Positions 17,535-26,778 of a stretch of 64,000 bases of DNA are shown piece by piece; positions within the stretch are counted from its first letter, which is position 1; each line of letters starts with the position of its first letter. Both the position numbers and the translations under genes were made by a program. The DNA comes from Phycisphaeraceae bacterium (GTDB lineage: Bacteria > Planctomycetota > Phycisphaerae > Phycisphaerales > UBA1924): assembly GCA_026126305.1 (NCBI GenBank), contig JAHCJI010000011.1, positions 33,160-97,159 of the forward strand, given 5' to 3'. A model generated the notes under the pieces. It saw only the letters and a program-made list of their open reading frames with translations. It made no database searches and was not told where the DNA came from.

Positions 17535-18182
17535 ATGCCCGAAGAACTCCCAGACATTCCCGAAGAGCCCCAAGCCGATGCGTCGGATCAGCCCGAGGAT
17601 GCCGCGTCGGCTGCCTTGCGCGCGGCGCAAGAGGCCTTGGCGAGCATCCAGGCCGAGGCCAATGCGGCCGCGTCGGGGGCGAAGGCCGAGCCGGAGGACG
17701 ACCTGGCGTCCAAGTCGCAGGTTGAGGCCGACGCCGAGGCGCAGATGCTGGCCGAATTGATGGCCAGCGGGGTGATGCAGTCGTCGGCCCAAGTGGCCAG
17801 CGCTCCAGCTGTGGCGACTCCTTCTGGTGGGGGTCCGGTTGATCTTGGACCACCGCCCCGTGGCTCCAAGCCGCTGCCTTTGCCGGATTTCGATCTCTCG
17901 GGCGTCGCCGGTGCCCAGCACGGACTCGACCTGCTGGCCGATGTCCGGCTGGACGTCCGCATCGAACTGGGCCGCACGCGGATGCTCGTGGAAGATGTCC
18001 TGAAATTGAACGCCGGCGCGGTGGTCGAGTTGGACAAACTGGCGGGAGATCCGCTGGACGTTTTCGTCAATGATCGGCTGGTGGCAAGGGGCGAAGTGCT
18101 GGTCCTGAACGACAACTTCTGTATCCGTGTCAACGAGATCATCGATTCGGTTGGCGAAGGGGAGGAGTCGCAGGACTCGTAG
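17535..18182 (+). CDS. fliN: Flagellar motor switch protein FliN
   Basis: A 215-residue protein. The C-terminal SpoA domain (~130-208) has [67 protein letters not shown], shown here in overlapping pieces: [31 protein letters not shown] and [16 protein letters not shown]. The N-terminal ~125 residues are acidic, Ala-rich and unlike FliM, and contain no EIDALL-type CheY-binding motif. FliN normally forms the C-ring bottom with FliM. The ATG at 17535 has AGCAGG upstream. The open frame continues upstream to 17316 without recognisable homology. Confidence 0.88.
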   Translation: MPEELPDIPEEPQADASDQPEDAASAALRAAQEALASIQAEANAAASGAKAEPEDDLASKSQVEADAEAQMLAELMASGVMQSSAQVASAPAVATPSGGGPVDLGPPPRGSKPLPLPDFDLSGVAGAQHGLDLLADVRLDVRIELGRTRMLVEDVLKLNAGAVVELDKLAGDPLDVFVNDRLVARGEVLVLNDNFCIRVNEIIDSVGEGEESQDS

Positions 18183-18244
18183 CGATACGGTGGATGGAAC
18201 ATGGTGCGCGGCGGAGCCCGCGCGTGCCGAGCCAGGAAGGCGAT

Positions 18245-18925
18245 ATGGCGGCCCGAGGTCGAATCTGGATCGTGTCCATGACGCTCCTGCTTGGAGTGGC
18301 GGTTGTGCATGGTCAGGCCGGGCCGCCGCTCGAACCGAACGTCGCAGTCAGCGCCCCGCAAGCCGCCCCGGCACGTTTGCGGACATCGGAAGCCGAGATG
18401 CCATTGATGGCACCCAGGCGGACGGCTGATGCCCCGGACGAGCGATCAACGGGCCCGAGTTGGGCTCGATCCCTGGCATCCGTGGCGATGGTGGTGGGGT
18501 TGATCCTGTTGCTGGCGGTGGTGGCGCGATTCGTGTCGCGCCGTTCGGGCAGCCTTGCGGCGATGCTCGGGCCCGGTGGCCGAGCCCCCAGCGGCGTGCT
18601 GGAAGTCTTGGCTCGATATCCCGTGGGTCGTGGGCAGACGCTGGTCCTCTTGCGGCTGGATCGTCGGATCTTGCTGCTGAGCCAGAGCGGCGGCAAGGGC
18701 GGTGGATTTACAACCCTGGCGCAGTTCGATGATCCGGCGGAAGTGGCCTCGCTCCTTCGGCAGACACGCGACGAGGCCAGCGAATCGGTGTCGGCCCGCT
18801 TCCGCCAAGCGATGGAGCGCTTCCAGGGTGCCGATGTTCTGGAGACGGGGATCGATCGTGGTGAGATCGTGGAAGTCGGGCCTCGCGGCGAGATCTTGCC
18901 CGCCAAACGCGGGGTGTGGGCATGA
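18245..18925 (+). CDS. fliO: Flagellar biosynthesis protein FliO
   Basis: A 226-residue protein with an N-terminal signal-like helix (IWIVSMTLLLGVAVVHG) and a second hydrophobic helix at ~82-102 (MVVGLILLLAVVARFV). A cytoplasmic domain carries GVLEVLARYPVGRGQTLVLLRLDRRILLL, the conserved FliO core. FliO assists assembly of the FliP/Q/R core of the export gate. The ATG at 18245 has AGGAAGG upstream. The stop overlaps the fliP ATG by 4 bp. Confidence 0.85.
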   Translation: MAARGRIWIVSMTLLLGVAVVHGQAGPPLEPNVAVSAPQAAPARLRTSEAEMPLMAPRRTADAPDERSTGPSWARSLASVAMVVGLILLLAVVARFVSRRSGSLAAMLGPGGRAPSGVLEVLARYPVGRGQTLVLLRLDRRILLLSQSGGKGGGFTTLAQFDDPAEVASLLRQTRDEASESVSARFRQAMERFQGADVLETGIDRGEIVEVGPRGEILPAKRGVWA

Positions 18926-19917
18926 TCCGGCTCGTTGTCATGGCATTGGTGTGTCTGGGCACGCTGGCCTCGGCCGCAATGGCGCAGGACTATTTGGGTC
19001 CACCGTTGGTGTATCCCGTGCCCGAGGCGCCCGGGCCTGCGGTGGCGCGTGAGATGATCCGGGCGCTCGAGGGGCGTGACGGTGGGCTGAATCCGTTGCG
19101 TGTGCTGGGGGCGGCCGGCGAGGTCCTGCCGACCGATTCGCAGGGCGGTCGAGGTGGGTTGAGCGCGGCGGTGAGCATCATGCTGGTGCTCACGGTGATC
19201 ACGCTGGTGCCCTCGATCATGCTCATGACCACCTCATTCGTGCGGATCATCATCGTGATGGGCCTGCTTCGGCAGGCGTTGGGCACGCAGACGGTGCCGC
19301 CCGGGCAGGTGATCCTGGCGTTGTCGCTGTTCCTGACGCTGTTCATCATGACGCCCACGATCGGACGCATCTACGACGAGGCCATCGTGCCCTACGAGCG
19401 CGGCGAGATCGCCGACTACGAGGCGCTGTGGGAGGCGGGGGCGAGGCCTTTGCGAGACTTCATGTTCGATCAGATCGAGGCCACGGGCAACTGGTCGAGC
19501 CTGCTGACCATCATGGAGTATCGCGGGCACGACGTGAGCGACCCGGGCCAACTGACACGCGCCGACGTGGGCATGGCCGAATTGGTGCCCGCGTACATGC
19601 TCAGCGAACTCAAGGTCGCCTTTCTGATGGGGTTTCGGATCTATTTACCGTTCCTGGTGATCGACATGGTGATCGCCAGTGTGCTGATCTCGATGAGCAT
19701 GATGATGCTGCCCCCGGTGCTCATCAGCCTGCCTTTCAAGTTGCTGCTGTTCGTGCTGGCCGACGGCTGGCAGTTGCTGGCTGGCTCGCTGCTGGAGAGT
19801 TTCGTGCTCGAGGGGCAGGTCGAACGGCTCAGTGAACGGGTTTCTTCGGCGGCGACGCATGGGGCGATGATGGCGGCGCCATTGCTGGGGGCGCTGGGCT
19901 GGCCGCCGGGCATGTAA
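18922..19917 (+). CDS. fliP: Flagellar export gate protein FliP
   Basis: A 331-residue membrane protein. A cleavable-looking signal peptide (LVVMALVCLGTLASAAMA) is followed by a periplasmic stretch and four transmembrane helices. The signature MLMTTSFVRIIIVMGLLRQALGTQTVPPGQVILALSLFLTLFIM is shown in parts, with SFVRIIIVMGLLRQALGTQ and PPGQVILALSLFLTLFIMTP. Later blocks are LVPAYMLSELKVAFLMGF and LISLPFKLLLFVLADGW. FliP5Q4R1 forms the export pore. The N-terminal region between the signal and the first core helix is longer than in E. coli FliP (245 residues). Confidence 0.96.
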   Translation: MIRLVVMALVCLGTLASAAMAQDYLGPPLVYPVPEAPGPAVAREMIRALEGRDGGLNPLRVLGAAGEVLPTDSQGGRGGLSAAVSIMLVLTVITLVPSIMLMTTSFVRIIIVMGLLRQALGTQTVPPGQVILALSLFLTLFIMTPTIGRIYDEAIVPYERGEIADYEALWEAGARPLRDFMFDQIEATGNWSSLLTIMEYRGHDVSDPGQLTRADVGMAELVPAYMLSELKVAFLMGFRIYLPFLVIDMVIASVLISMSMMMLPPVLISLPFKLLLFVLADGWQLLAGSLLESFVLEGQVERLSERVSSAATHGAMMAAPLLGALGWPPGM

Positions 19918-19929
19918 GGGAGCGATGTG

Positions 19930-20187
19930 ATGTCGGGCGGCGACTGGATGGTGGAACTGGTGCGAGACGTGCTGCTGCTGGTGCTGCGCGTGGGCGGGCC
20001 CGTGCTGGTGGTGGGCGTCATCATCGGATTGGTCATCAGCCTGTTCCAGTCGTTGACCTCGATCCAGGACCAGACGCTCTCGTTCGTGCCAAAGATCCTG
20101 GGCATGATCGTGCTGGCGCTGCTGCTGCTGCCTTGGATGGTGGGCCAGCTCGTGCGATTCACAGTCGAGATGTTCCAACTCTTCTAA
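19930..20187 (+). CDS. fliQ: Flagellar export gate protein FliQ
   Basis: An 85-residue protein with two transmembrane helices forming a hairpin. The block GPVLVVGVIIGLVISLFQSLTSIQDQTLSFVPKI contains the diagnostic FQSLTSIQDQTLSFVPK. The ATG at 19930 follows GGGAGC; a GTG 3 nt upstream is possible. It lies between fliP (12-bp gap) and fliR, the universal order. Confidence 0.96.
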   Translation: MSGGDWMVELVRDVLLLVLRVGGPVLVVGVIIGLVISLFQSLTSIQDQTLSFVPKILGMIVLALLLLPWMVGQLVRFTVEMFQLF

Positions 20188-20201
20188 GGAGCAACTCTCC
20201 C

Positions 20202-21011
20202 GTGGATCCGTCGGCGGCGAGCATCCTGGAACACCTGCTGCCGTTCTGGCTGGTGGCGGCTCGCGTGAGCGGGCTGTTCCTGTTCGCGCCGGTGCTGGCA
20301 AGCCAGTTGGTGTTCCGCCGAGTGCGCGTGCTGCTGCTGGTGATGCTGACCTTGGCGGTGTACCCCGCTGTGGTTGCGGGCGGTGTGCAGACGCCGCCAC
20401 TGGAAATCGGCTCACTGGCGCTGGTGCTGCTGGGCGAGGTGTTGATCGGCATGGCCATTGGGCTGCTGGCCACCATGCCGCTGGTGGCGGTGCAGGTGGC
20501 CGGCAGCATCATCAGTTACAAACTTGGTCTGGCCTTGGCGCAGGTGTACAACCCGGATTTTGACGCCCAGTCGGAGGTTGTCGGGCAGATGCTTTTCCTG
20601 TTGGCGCTGGCCATCTTCGTGCAGGTGGGCGGGCTCGAGCACATGGTGGTGGCGGTCATGGATACCTTCGCAACTTTGCCGCCGGGGTCGGCGTGGATCG
20701 ATGCGGCACCAGCGCCGTTGCTGGCGGCTCTGACCGACGCGGCGTTCGTTGTGGGCCTGCGCATCGCGATGCCCGTGCTGCTGATGGCCACGCTGGCGAG
20801 CCTGGCCATGGGCGTGCTGATGCGCACGATCCCACAGATCAACATCATGACCATCGGGTTTGCAATCCAGATCATCCTGGGCCTTGGCGTGCTGGCGGTG
20901 TCGGTGGTTGCCATCGGCGATGTGACCATCGAGGCCATCGCCGACGCCTTTGGCCACATCCACGAATGGGCTCGAGCGTTGGGCCGGAGCGGGGCGGTGG
21001 GCCATGGCTGA
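20202..21011 (+). CDS. fliR: Flagellar export gate protein FliR
   Basis: A 269-residue membrane protein with about six transmembrane helices. It shows FWLVAARVSGLFLFAPVLASQ near the N-terminus, LGEVLIGMAIGLLATMPLVAVQ in the middle, and AMGVLMRTIPQINIMTIGFAIQ, a strong FliR signature. The GTG start at 20202 is preceded by AAGGAG. Its 3' end overlaps the flhB ATG by 8 bp, so FliR and FlhB are translationally coupled; in some bacteria they are fused. Confidence 0.95.
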   Translation: MDPSAASILEHLLPFWLVAARVSGLFLFAPVLASQLVFRRVRVLLLVMLTLAVYPAVVAGGVQTPPLEIGSLALVLLGEVLIGMAIGLLATMPLVAVQVAGSIISYKLGLALAQVYNPDFDAQSEVVGQMLFLLALAIFVQVGGLEHMVVAVMDTFATLPPGSAWIDAAPAPLLAALTDAAFVVGLRIAMPVLLMATLASLAMGVLMRTIPQINIMTIGFAIQIILGLGVLAVSVVAIGDVTIEAIADAFGHIHEWARALGRSGAVGHG

Positions 21012-22092
21012 CGACCCCGGCGAAAAGACAGAACTGCCCACCGATCACAAGCTCCGCAAGGTGCGTGAGCGCGGGCAGGTGGGCAAGAGCCAGGACTTCG
21101 GGGCGGTCATCATGATGGCCGGCGCGGCGATTCTGGTGGCGGCCATCGGGGCCTTGGGCATGGGCCTGCTCCACAGCGTGATGGTGGGCGTGCTCGATGG
21201 CAGCGCGCCGGGCAGGCCCGTCGTCGCCGGCGACGTGAACAGCACGCTGCAATGGGTCGGTGGCCGTGCCGCGATGATCCTTCTTCCGACGATGGCGGTC
21301 ATGTTCCTGGTCGCGGCCGTCTCGCAACTGGTACAAGTGGGCTGGCACATCTCGCCCGGAGCGGTCTCGCCAAAGTTCGAGAAGCTCAACCCCGTCAGCG
21401 GCTTCAAGCGCATCTTCGGGCCCAAGGGCGTCGTGAAGCTGCTCATGGACCTGACCAAACTGGTGCTGGTCGTGGTCGTGGTGGTGGTGGTCATTGTGCG
21501 ATGGGTGCCCGCGCTGAGCGGGCTGCCCCTGCTGGATCTTCGGGCCGCGACGATCCTGAGCCTGCGCGCCACGGTGGAACTGGCCGTGTGGATGCTGGCC
21601 GTGCTGCTGGTGATCGGCTTTGCAGACCTGAAGTACCAGAAATGGCAGCATAAGAGCGACAACAAGATGTCCAAGCAGGAGGTGAAGGAAGAACAGAAAT
21701 CGATGGACGGCGATCCGGACATCCGCCAGCGTCGGGCCCGCGTGGCGCGAGAGATCGCCATGCAGCGCGTGCAGCATGACGTACCGGGTGCCGACGTGGT
21801 GGTGACCAATCCCACGCACTTCTCGGTAGCACTCAAGTACGATGTCCAGACCATGGCGGCACCAAAGGTCGTCGCCAAGGGAGCCGACTATGTCGCGCTC
21901 AAGATCCGCGAGGTGGCCCGGGTGCATGGCGTGCCGGTGGTGGAGCGCGCCCCGCTGGCTCGGGCGCTGTACCGAGGCGTCGAGGTCGGACAGGCCATCA
22001 GCCCCGAGCACTACGAGGCGGTCGCCGAGGTGTTGGCCTATGTCTACCGGCTCGACGGGCGCGCCGCCCAGGCGGTGGGGGCTGACCGCTGA
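21004..22092 (+). CDS. flhB: Flagellar export switch protein FlhB
   Basis: A 362-residue protein with a short N-terminus rich in KTELPTDHKLRKVRERGQV, four transmembrane helices (~33-60, 88-112, 148-170, 188-207) and a cytoplasmic domain. The autocleavage motif NPTH is intact at 269-272 (VVVTNPTHFSVALKYD), so the substrate-specificity switch controlled by FliK should work. The linker KYQKWQHKSDNKMSKQEVKEE is the family hallmark. It overlaps fliR upstream, and its last base overlaps the flhA ATG (TGATG). Confidence 0.96.
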   Translation: MADDPGEKTELPTDHKLRKVRERGQVGKSQDFGAVIMMAGAAILVAAIGALGMGLLHSVMVGVLDGSAPGRPVVAGDVNSTLQWVGGRAAMILLPTMAVMFLVAAVSQLVQVGWHISPGAVSPKFEKLNPVSGFKRIFGPKGVVKLLMDLTKLVLVVVVVVVVIVRWVPALSGLPLLDLRAATILSLRATVELAVWMLAVLLVIGFADLKYQKWQHKSDNKMSKQEVKEEQKSMDGDPDIRQRRARVAREIAMQRVQHDVPGADVVVTNPTHFSVALKYDVQTMAAPKVVAKGADYVALKIREVARVHGVPVVERAPLARALYRGVEVGQAISPEHYEAVAEVLAYVYRLDGRAAQAVGADR

Positions 22093-24209
22093 TGGCGCTG
22101 GGCGACGGCATCCTGAACAGGCTCGAAGCACTGGCCAAGTGGCGCGGGCTGATCGTGCCCATCGGCTTTGTCTCGCTGCTGGCGGTGCTCATCGTGCCAC
22201 TGCCCAGCGTGATGCTCGACCTGCTCATCTCGGCCAACATCTCCCTGAGCGTGGTCATCCTGCTGACGGTGCTGTACATGGACCGCCCGCTGAAGTTCAG
22301 CGTGTTCCCATCGCTGCTGCTGGGCGTCACGATGTTCCGCCTGGTGCTCAACATCGCCTCCACGCGGCTCATCCTCACCGCCGACGCCGCCAGCCCCGAG
22401 CAGGCGCTGAGCGTCGCCGGCGAGGTCATCCAGGCCTTTGGCGCGTTCGTCGCGGGAGACTCGCTCTTCGTGGGCGTGGTCATCTTCCTCATCCTCGTTG
22501 CCGTGCAGTTCCTGGTCATCACCAAGGGCGCCACGCGCATCAGCGAAGTGGCCGCACGCTTCACCCTCGACGCCATGCCCGGCAAGCAGATGGCCATCGA
22601 CGCCGACCTGAACGCGGGGATCATCAGCGAGCAGGATGCACGCGAGCGTCGAGAAGAGATCCGCCGCGAGGCCGACTTCTTCGGTGCGATGGACGGTGCC
22701 AGCAAGTTTGTTCGAGGCGATGCCATCGCGGGCATCGTCATCACGGCCGTCAACATCGCGGGCGGTTTCGCCGTGGGTGCCATCGAGCGTGGCTGGCCCG
22801 CGGCACAGACCGCCGACACGTTCAGCCGCCTGACCATCGGCGATGGGTTGACGAGCCAGATCCCATCGTTCATCATCGCCATCGCGGCGGCGTTGATCGT
22901 GACGCGCTCGGGTGATAAGGGCGAACTGGGAACGGAGTTGACCGGGCAGGTCTTCAGTCAGCCCAAGGGCCTGATCATCACGTCGGGCTTCCTGTTCGTG
23001 CTGGCCTTCACGGGGCTTCCCGCCATCCCGCTGCTGGCGACGTCGCTTGGGCTCGGCGGCATCGCCTATGCGATGAAGCGTGCCTCGCGTCCGCCGCCGC
23101 CCCCGCCACCCGCACCCCCGCCCGCGCCGCCAGCGGTCGAGAGCCTACTGAAGGTCGACCTGCTCGAATTGGAAGTAGGCCAGGCCCTCGTGCCCTTGGT
23201 GGGCACCGGCGATGGGCGCGACCTGCTCGAACGCATCTCGGCGGTGCGCCGGCAACTGGCGTTGGACACCGGTTTCGTCATGCCCCCCGTGCGCATCCGC
23301 GATAACCTGCAACTGCCGCCCACGCACTACCGCGTGCGCATCCGTGGTGCCGACGTGGCTCGGGGCGAGGCAAGGCCCGACCAGTTGCTGGCGATGGACC
23401 CGGGCTTTGCCACCGGCAAGCTCCAGGGCGAAGCCACCAAAGAGCCAGCCTTCGGGCTCGACGCGTGGTGGATCACCACCGACATGCGCCTGCGGGCCGA
23501 GTCGATGAACTACACCGTCGTCGACGCCACCAGCGTGCTCACCACGCACCTGACCGAGGTCGTCAAGGCCCACGCGGGCGAATTGCTGACGCGCGAAGAG
23601 GTGGGCAATCTGGTCGAGGGCGTCAAGGAGCGCGCGCCCAAACTCGTCGAGGAGGCCCTGGCCGGCCCGGTCAAACTCGCCGGCCTCCAGCACGTGCTGC
23701 AAAACCTGCTGCGCGAACGCGTGCCCATCCGCGACATGGAGACCATCCTCGAAGTGCTCGCCGACTGGGGAGGCAAGACCAAGGACATCGACGTGCTGAC
23801 CGAGTACGTCCGCAATGGCCTGCGCCGGACCATCTGCCACCAGTACGCCGTCGACGAGGGCCAAGGCCGCCTCGTGCTCACCTGCGCCACCGTCGACCCG
23901 GCCATGGAAGACCTCATCAGCAGCTACATCGACCGCGGATCGGAAAGCACCACGCTGACCATGCCCGCGGGGGTCACCAATGCCGTTGCCGAACAGGTAG
24001 CCAAGGCCCTTCAGCCCGTGGTCGACGCCGGGCGGGCCGCGGTGCTGCTGGCCTCACCCACGGTGCGTGCGGTGTTGTTCCAGATCATGGAGCCCCGGAT
24101 GCCTGGGGTGGCCGTGCTTGGGTACAACGAGGTCGACGCGAAGGTGGAGTTGAACGCGCTGGGGCTGGTGCGCCCGCCGGGCGAGCCCGCCATGGCCCAC
24201 GCGGGTTAG
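22092..24209 (+). CDS. flhA: Flagellar export gate protein FlhA
   Basis: A 705-residue protein. The N-terminal membrane half has eight helices and the FHIPEP-type block around KFSVFPSLLLGVTMFRLVLNIASTRLIL, shown here as FPSLLLGVTMFRLVLNIAST. The motif GDGLTSQIPSFIIAIAAAL follows the cytoplasmic loop. A proline-rich linker (ASRPPPPPPPAPPPAPPAVE) replaces the usual linker before the cytoplasmic ring domain (~350-700). That domain binds chaperone-substrate complexes. The linker is unusually proline rich. The start overlaps the flhB stop, and a 113-bp gap separates it from flhF. Confidence 0.96.
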   Translation: MALGDGILNRLEALAKWRGLIVPIGFVSLLAVLIVPLPSVMLDLLISANISLSVVILLTVLYMDRPLKFSVFPSLLLGVTMFRLVLNIASTRLILTADAASPEQALSVAGEVIQAFGAFVAGDSLFVGVVIFLILVAVQFLVITKGATRISEVAARFTLDAMPGKQMAIDADLNAGIISEQDARERREEIRREADFFGAMDGASKFVRGDAIAGIVITAVNIAGGFAVGAIERGWPAAQTADTFSRLTIGDGLTSQIPSFIIAIAAALIVTRSGDKGELGTELTGQVFSQPKGLIITSGFLFVLAFTGLPAIPLLATSLGLGGIAYAMKRASRPPPPPPPAPPPAPPAVESLLKVDLLELEVGQALVPLVGTGDGRDLLERISAVRRQLALDTGFVMPPVRIRDNLQLPPTHYRVRIRGADVARGEARPDQLLAMDPGFATGKLQGEATKEPAFGLDAWWITTDMRLRAESMNYTVVDATSVLTTHLTEVVKAHAGELLTREEVGNLVEGVKERAPKLVEEALAGPVKLAGLQHVLQNLLRERVPIRDMETILEVLADWGGKTKDIDVLTEYVRNGLRRTICHQYAVDEGQGRLVLTCATVDPAMEDLISSYIDRGSESTTLTMPAGVTNAVAEQVAKALQPVVDAGRAAVLLASPTVRAVLFQIMEPRMPGVAVLGYNEVDAKVELNALGLVRPPGEPAMAHAG

Positions 24210-24322
24210 ATTTACGATCGCGGGTCAAAAAAGTCGTAGATCCGGGCATCGACAACCGATAGAGCGGTCGAATGCCAGACGGGCCGGAGGCCCGCCAAAC
24301 TCGGAAGGAGCCACGGAGGGCC

Positions 24323-25771
24323 ATGGGCATCCGGACGTACCGCGCACGCTCGATGGCCGACGCCATCGACGCCGTCCAACGCGAGTTGGGGCGTGATGCG
24401 ATCATCCTCCACACACGCAATTACAAGGTTGGCGGCCTGTTCGGCCTGGGCGGAAGGCCCGTGGTCGAAGTCACCGCCTCTCCTGCCTCGGTTGTCCGAG
24501 AAAAGCAACGGGCCCAGGCCGGGCAAAACGCCCGGAGCCAGCCGAGATCGCAACAACCGATCGTTCCGAGACCAAGCCCCAACGCCTCTCCAGCACCAAA
24601 TCCCCCTGCTCAGTCACCGGCGATCGAAAGCCCGACCTCTCCCGAACGCCGCCGGGAGTTGCTCGAGCGCTACACCGTCTTGGCCAGCGCGCAACTGGCC
24701 GCCAGCAAACCCACGGCGGGTAAGCCCGAGCCCCAGCCCGAAACACCAAACGAGCCACAAGCCGAACCCACCCCGCCCCGGTCCGAACGCTTGCGGGTTC
24801 ACGCCACGGCCCAGTCCCAGGTATCACCGGGTGTCGAGACCGAACTACGCAGCCTGCGACAACTGCTCGGCCGAATGATGCATACCCAGCAGGTTGGGCC
24901 GGTCTCGACTTCAGCCCTCGGCAAACCCCTTGCCGATGCGTATGTGCGATTGCTCGAGTCCGAGGTCGATCGCGAACTGGCCGACGAGGTGGTTTCCCGA
25001 GTCCGTAGCTCGCTCGGGCGTGACGAACTGGCCGAGGACGCGATCGTGCTTGGTGCGTTGCAGACTGCCCTGGCCGAACTGATCCCTGTCGCGTCACCGG
25101 GGCGTGGCCGTCGAGATGATGGCCCATTGACAATCGCGTTGGTGGGCCCCACGGGCGTAGGCAAGACCACGACCATCGCAAAACTGGCCGCGGCTTACAA
25201 ACTCCGCCGCGGAATGCGTGTGGGTCTGATTACCACCGATACCTTCCGCATCGCCGCCGTCGAGCAACTGCGGACCTACGCCAGCATCATCAGCGTGCCG
25301 TTGCGTGTCGTCATGAGCCCCGCGGAAATGGCCTCGGCCTGCCGGGCGATGGCCGATTGCGACGTGGTGCTGATCGACACGGCCGGTCGTTCGCCGCGCG
25401 ATGGGCAGCGGGTCGAGGAACTGTCCGCCTATCTTGCCGCCGCCAAGCCACATGAGACCCACCTGGTCCTGTCCGCAACGGCGGGGGTATCGGCCTTGCG
25501 CGCCGCAGCCGCAGGATTTGCGATGGCCAACCCCGATCGGATCCTCTTCACGAAACTCGACGAAGCCGAAGGCGTGGGCACGGTCATCTCGATGGTTCAT
25601 GCACTGGGTCTGCCCCTGAGTTTCGTCACCACCGGGCAGGAAGTACCCGACCACATCGAGCCCGGGCGGGCCGACCGCCTGGCCCGTCTGGCGTTGGGCG
25701 TGCCGGCGACGAACCGGGATCAACAGAGCGCACGGGGTGTGGCCCCCCTGGCCGGGGCAAGCGCACCATGA
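24323..25771 (+). CDS. flhF: Flagellar positioning SRP-like GTPase FlhF
   Basis: A 482-residue protein. The N-terminal B domain starts MGIRTYRARSMADAIDAVQ with LGRDAIILHTRNYKVGG. A Pro/Gln/Ser-rich linker spans ~60-165. The NG domain follows, with GPTGVGKTTTIAKLAAAY at 275-292, DTFRIAAVEQLRTYA, IDTAGRSPRD and TKLDEAEGVGTVI, so all SRP-GTPase motifs are present. FlhF sets the site and number of flagella and works with FlhG. The ATG at 24323 follows CACGGAGGG. Its stop overlaps the flhG ATG by 4 bp. Confidence 0.95.
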   Translation: MGIRTYRARSMADAIDAVQRELGRDAIILHTRNYKVGGLFGLGGRPVVEVTASPASVVREKQRAQAGQNARSQPRSQQPIVPRPSPNASPAPNPPAQSPAIESPTSPERRRELLERYTVLASAQLAASKPTAGKPEPQPETPNEPQAEPTPPRSERLRVHATAQSQVSPGVETELRSLRQLLGRMMHTQQVGPVSTSALGKPLADAYVRLLESEVDRELADEVVSRVRSSLGRDELAEDAIVLGALQTALAELIPVASPGRGRRDDGPLTIALVGPTGVGKTTTIAKLAAAYKLRRGMRVGLITTDTFRIAAVEQLRTYASIISVPLRVVMSPAEMASACRAMADCDVVLIDTAGRSPRDGQRVEELSAYLAAAKPHETHLVLSATAGVSALRAAAAGFAMANPDRILFTKLDEAEGVGTVISMVHALGLPLSFVTTGQEVPDHIEPGRADRLARLALGVPATNRDQQSARGVAPLAGASAP

Positions 25772-26685
25772 GCACCACCGCGACCGACCAGGCCAGCGCG
25801 CTGCGTCGCATGACACAGCGCCATAAAGGGACCGACGTGCCAGCGCGCCGGTGTCCGATCGTGGCCATCGCCTCGGGGAAAGGGGGCGTGGGAAAGACCA
25901 CCATCGCCGTGTCCATGGCCATCGGGCTGTCCAAACGAGGATTCAAAACTGCCTTGCTCGACGCCGACCTGGGACTGGCCAATGCGGACCTGATCTGTGG
26001 ATTGCGACCCACCGCCCGCCTCACCGATGCCGTGGTTTGCGTATCGCGTGGAGGCCGCGTCACCGCCGATCTGGTCCGTCGAATCGCCATGCCCGGCCCC
26101 GCTGGCGTGCTCGTGGTACCGGGCATGGTCGGGCCGCTGGCAGGTGTGTCGCCCATCGATGCGCGGACCGCCGTGGCACAGGCTGCCGATGTGCTCTCTT
26201 GCGTCATGGACGTTGTGGTCGTCGATCACGGCGCGGGCTTGGGTGAGGCGGTTATCGAAGGTGTCCGATCTGCGAGCATGCCAATCGTGGTGGCCACGCC
26301 CGATCCTGCATCGCTGGCCGATGCCTACGCGCTGGTGAAGTCGGTCCATATCCAGGGCTGCGAACGTGTCCCGTACGTGCTGATCAACCGCGCGAGAGAC
26401 TTGCACGAGGCGCACGGCGCACACGCCCGCGTGGCGGAAGTCGCCGCCCGTTTTCTGGGCGTCCCCTTGCCGATGATCGGGCTCGTTCCTGAAGATGACG
26501 CGGTTCGACGCTGCACCCGTGTTCGTCGTCCGTTGGCGCTGGCGGCACGCAGATCGCAAGCGTGGCGACACCTCAATCGTATCGTGACGCGATTGTCCGA
26601 CGACATCGCCGCGTTGGGCTCTACTTCGGATCGGCCGATGCGTTCGCGTCCTGGTCGGTTGGCACGGCTCATGCGAGGCCGATAG
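25768..26685 (+). CDS. flhG: MinD-like ATPase FlhG (FleN), flagellar number regulator
   Basis: A 305-residue ParA/MinD-type ATPase. Deviant Walker A SGKGGVGKTTIAVSMAIGL (~36-54), LLDADLGLANADLI, and the signature-like VVVDHGAGLGEAVIEG all fit FlhG. The N-terminal basic segment (SALRRMTQRHK) matches the region where FlhG binds and stimulates the FlhF GTPase. The C-terminal tail is basic and could contact the membrane or other partners. In FleN-type systems the ATPase also restrains the flagellar sigma-54 activator. That is attractive here because such a regulator heads the cluster, but it is inference. The 3' end overlaps one of two sigma-54-like sites. Confidence 0.93.
   Translation: MSTTATDQASALRRMTQRHKGTDVPARRCPIVAIASGKGGVGKTTIAVSMAIGLSKRGFKTALLDADLGLANADLICGLRPTARLTDAVVCVSRGGRVTADLVRRIAMPGPAGVLVVPGMVGPLAGVSPIDARTAVAQAADVLSCVMDVVVVDHGAGLGEAVIEGVRSASMPIVVATPDPASLADAYALVKSVHIQGCERVPYVLINRARDLHEAHGAHARVAEVAARFLGVPLPMIGLVPEDDAVRRCTRVRRPLALAARRSQAWRHLNRIVTRLSDDIAALGSTSDRPMRSRPGRLARLMRGR
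26660..26675 (+). promoter_or_regulatory. Possible sigma-54 promoter P1 upstream of the fliA unit
   Basis: TGGCACGGCTCATGCG matches the -24 element perfectly (TGGCACG) and has the invariant GC at -12, with ATGC in place of TTGC. It lies in the last codons of flhG, 119 bp before the next start codon. High GC content makes chance matches common, so this is a candidate only. Confidence 0.4.
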
Positions 26686-26696
26686 CCGGCAGCCCA

Positions 26697-26712
26697 TGGC
26701 GCATAAGTTGCG
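26697..26712 (+). promoter_or_regulatory. Possible sigma-54 promoter P2 upstream of the fliA unit
   Basis: TGGCGCATAAGTTGCG has an exact GG-N10-GC spacing and a perfect TTGC -12 element, with two changes in the second half of the -24 box. It is in the intergenic gap after flhG, 37 bp from P1. The same bases can form a 6-bp hairpin (GGCGCA/TGCGCC), an alternative explanation for the palindrome. Confidence 0.5.
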
Positions 26713-26778
26713 CCGAAGTACCTTGTTGCGCGCAAAAGGCTTGCAGTCGCTGCCCCGTCGAGCCGATGGAGTGGGCAC

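Noticed and set aside
24211..24322. Sigma-28-like ACCGATAG before flhF
   Set aside because: The -35 region at the required 15-bp distance does not match. The gap is more likely just an operon spacer with a short CGGGCC/GGCCCG hairpin.
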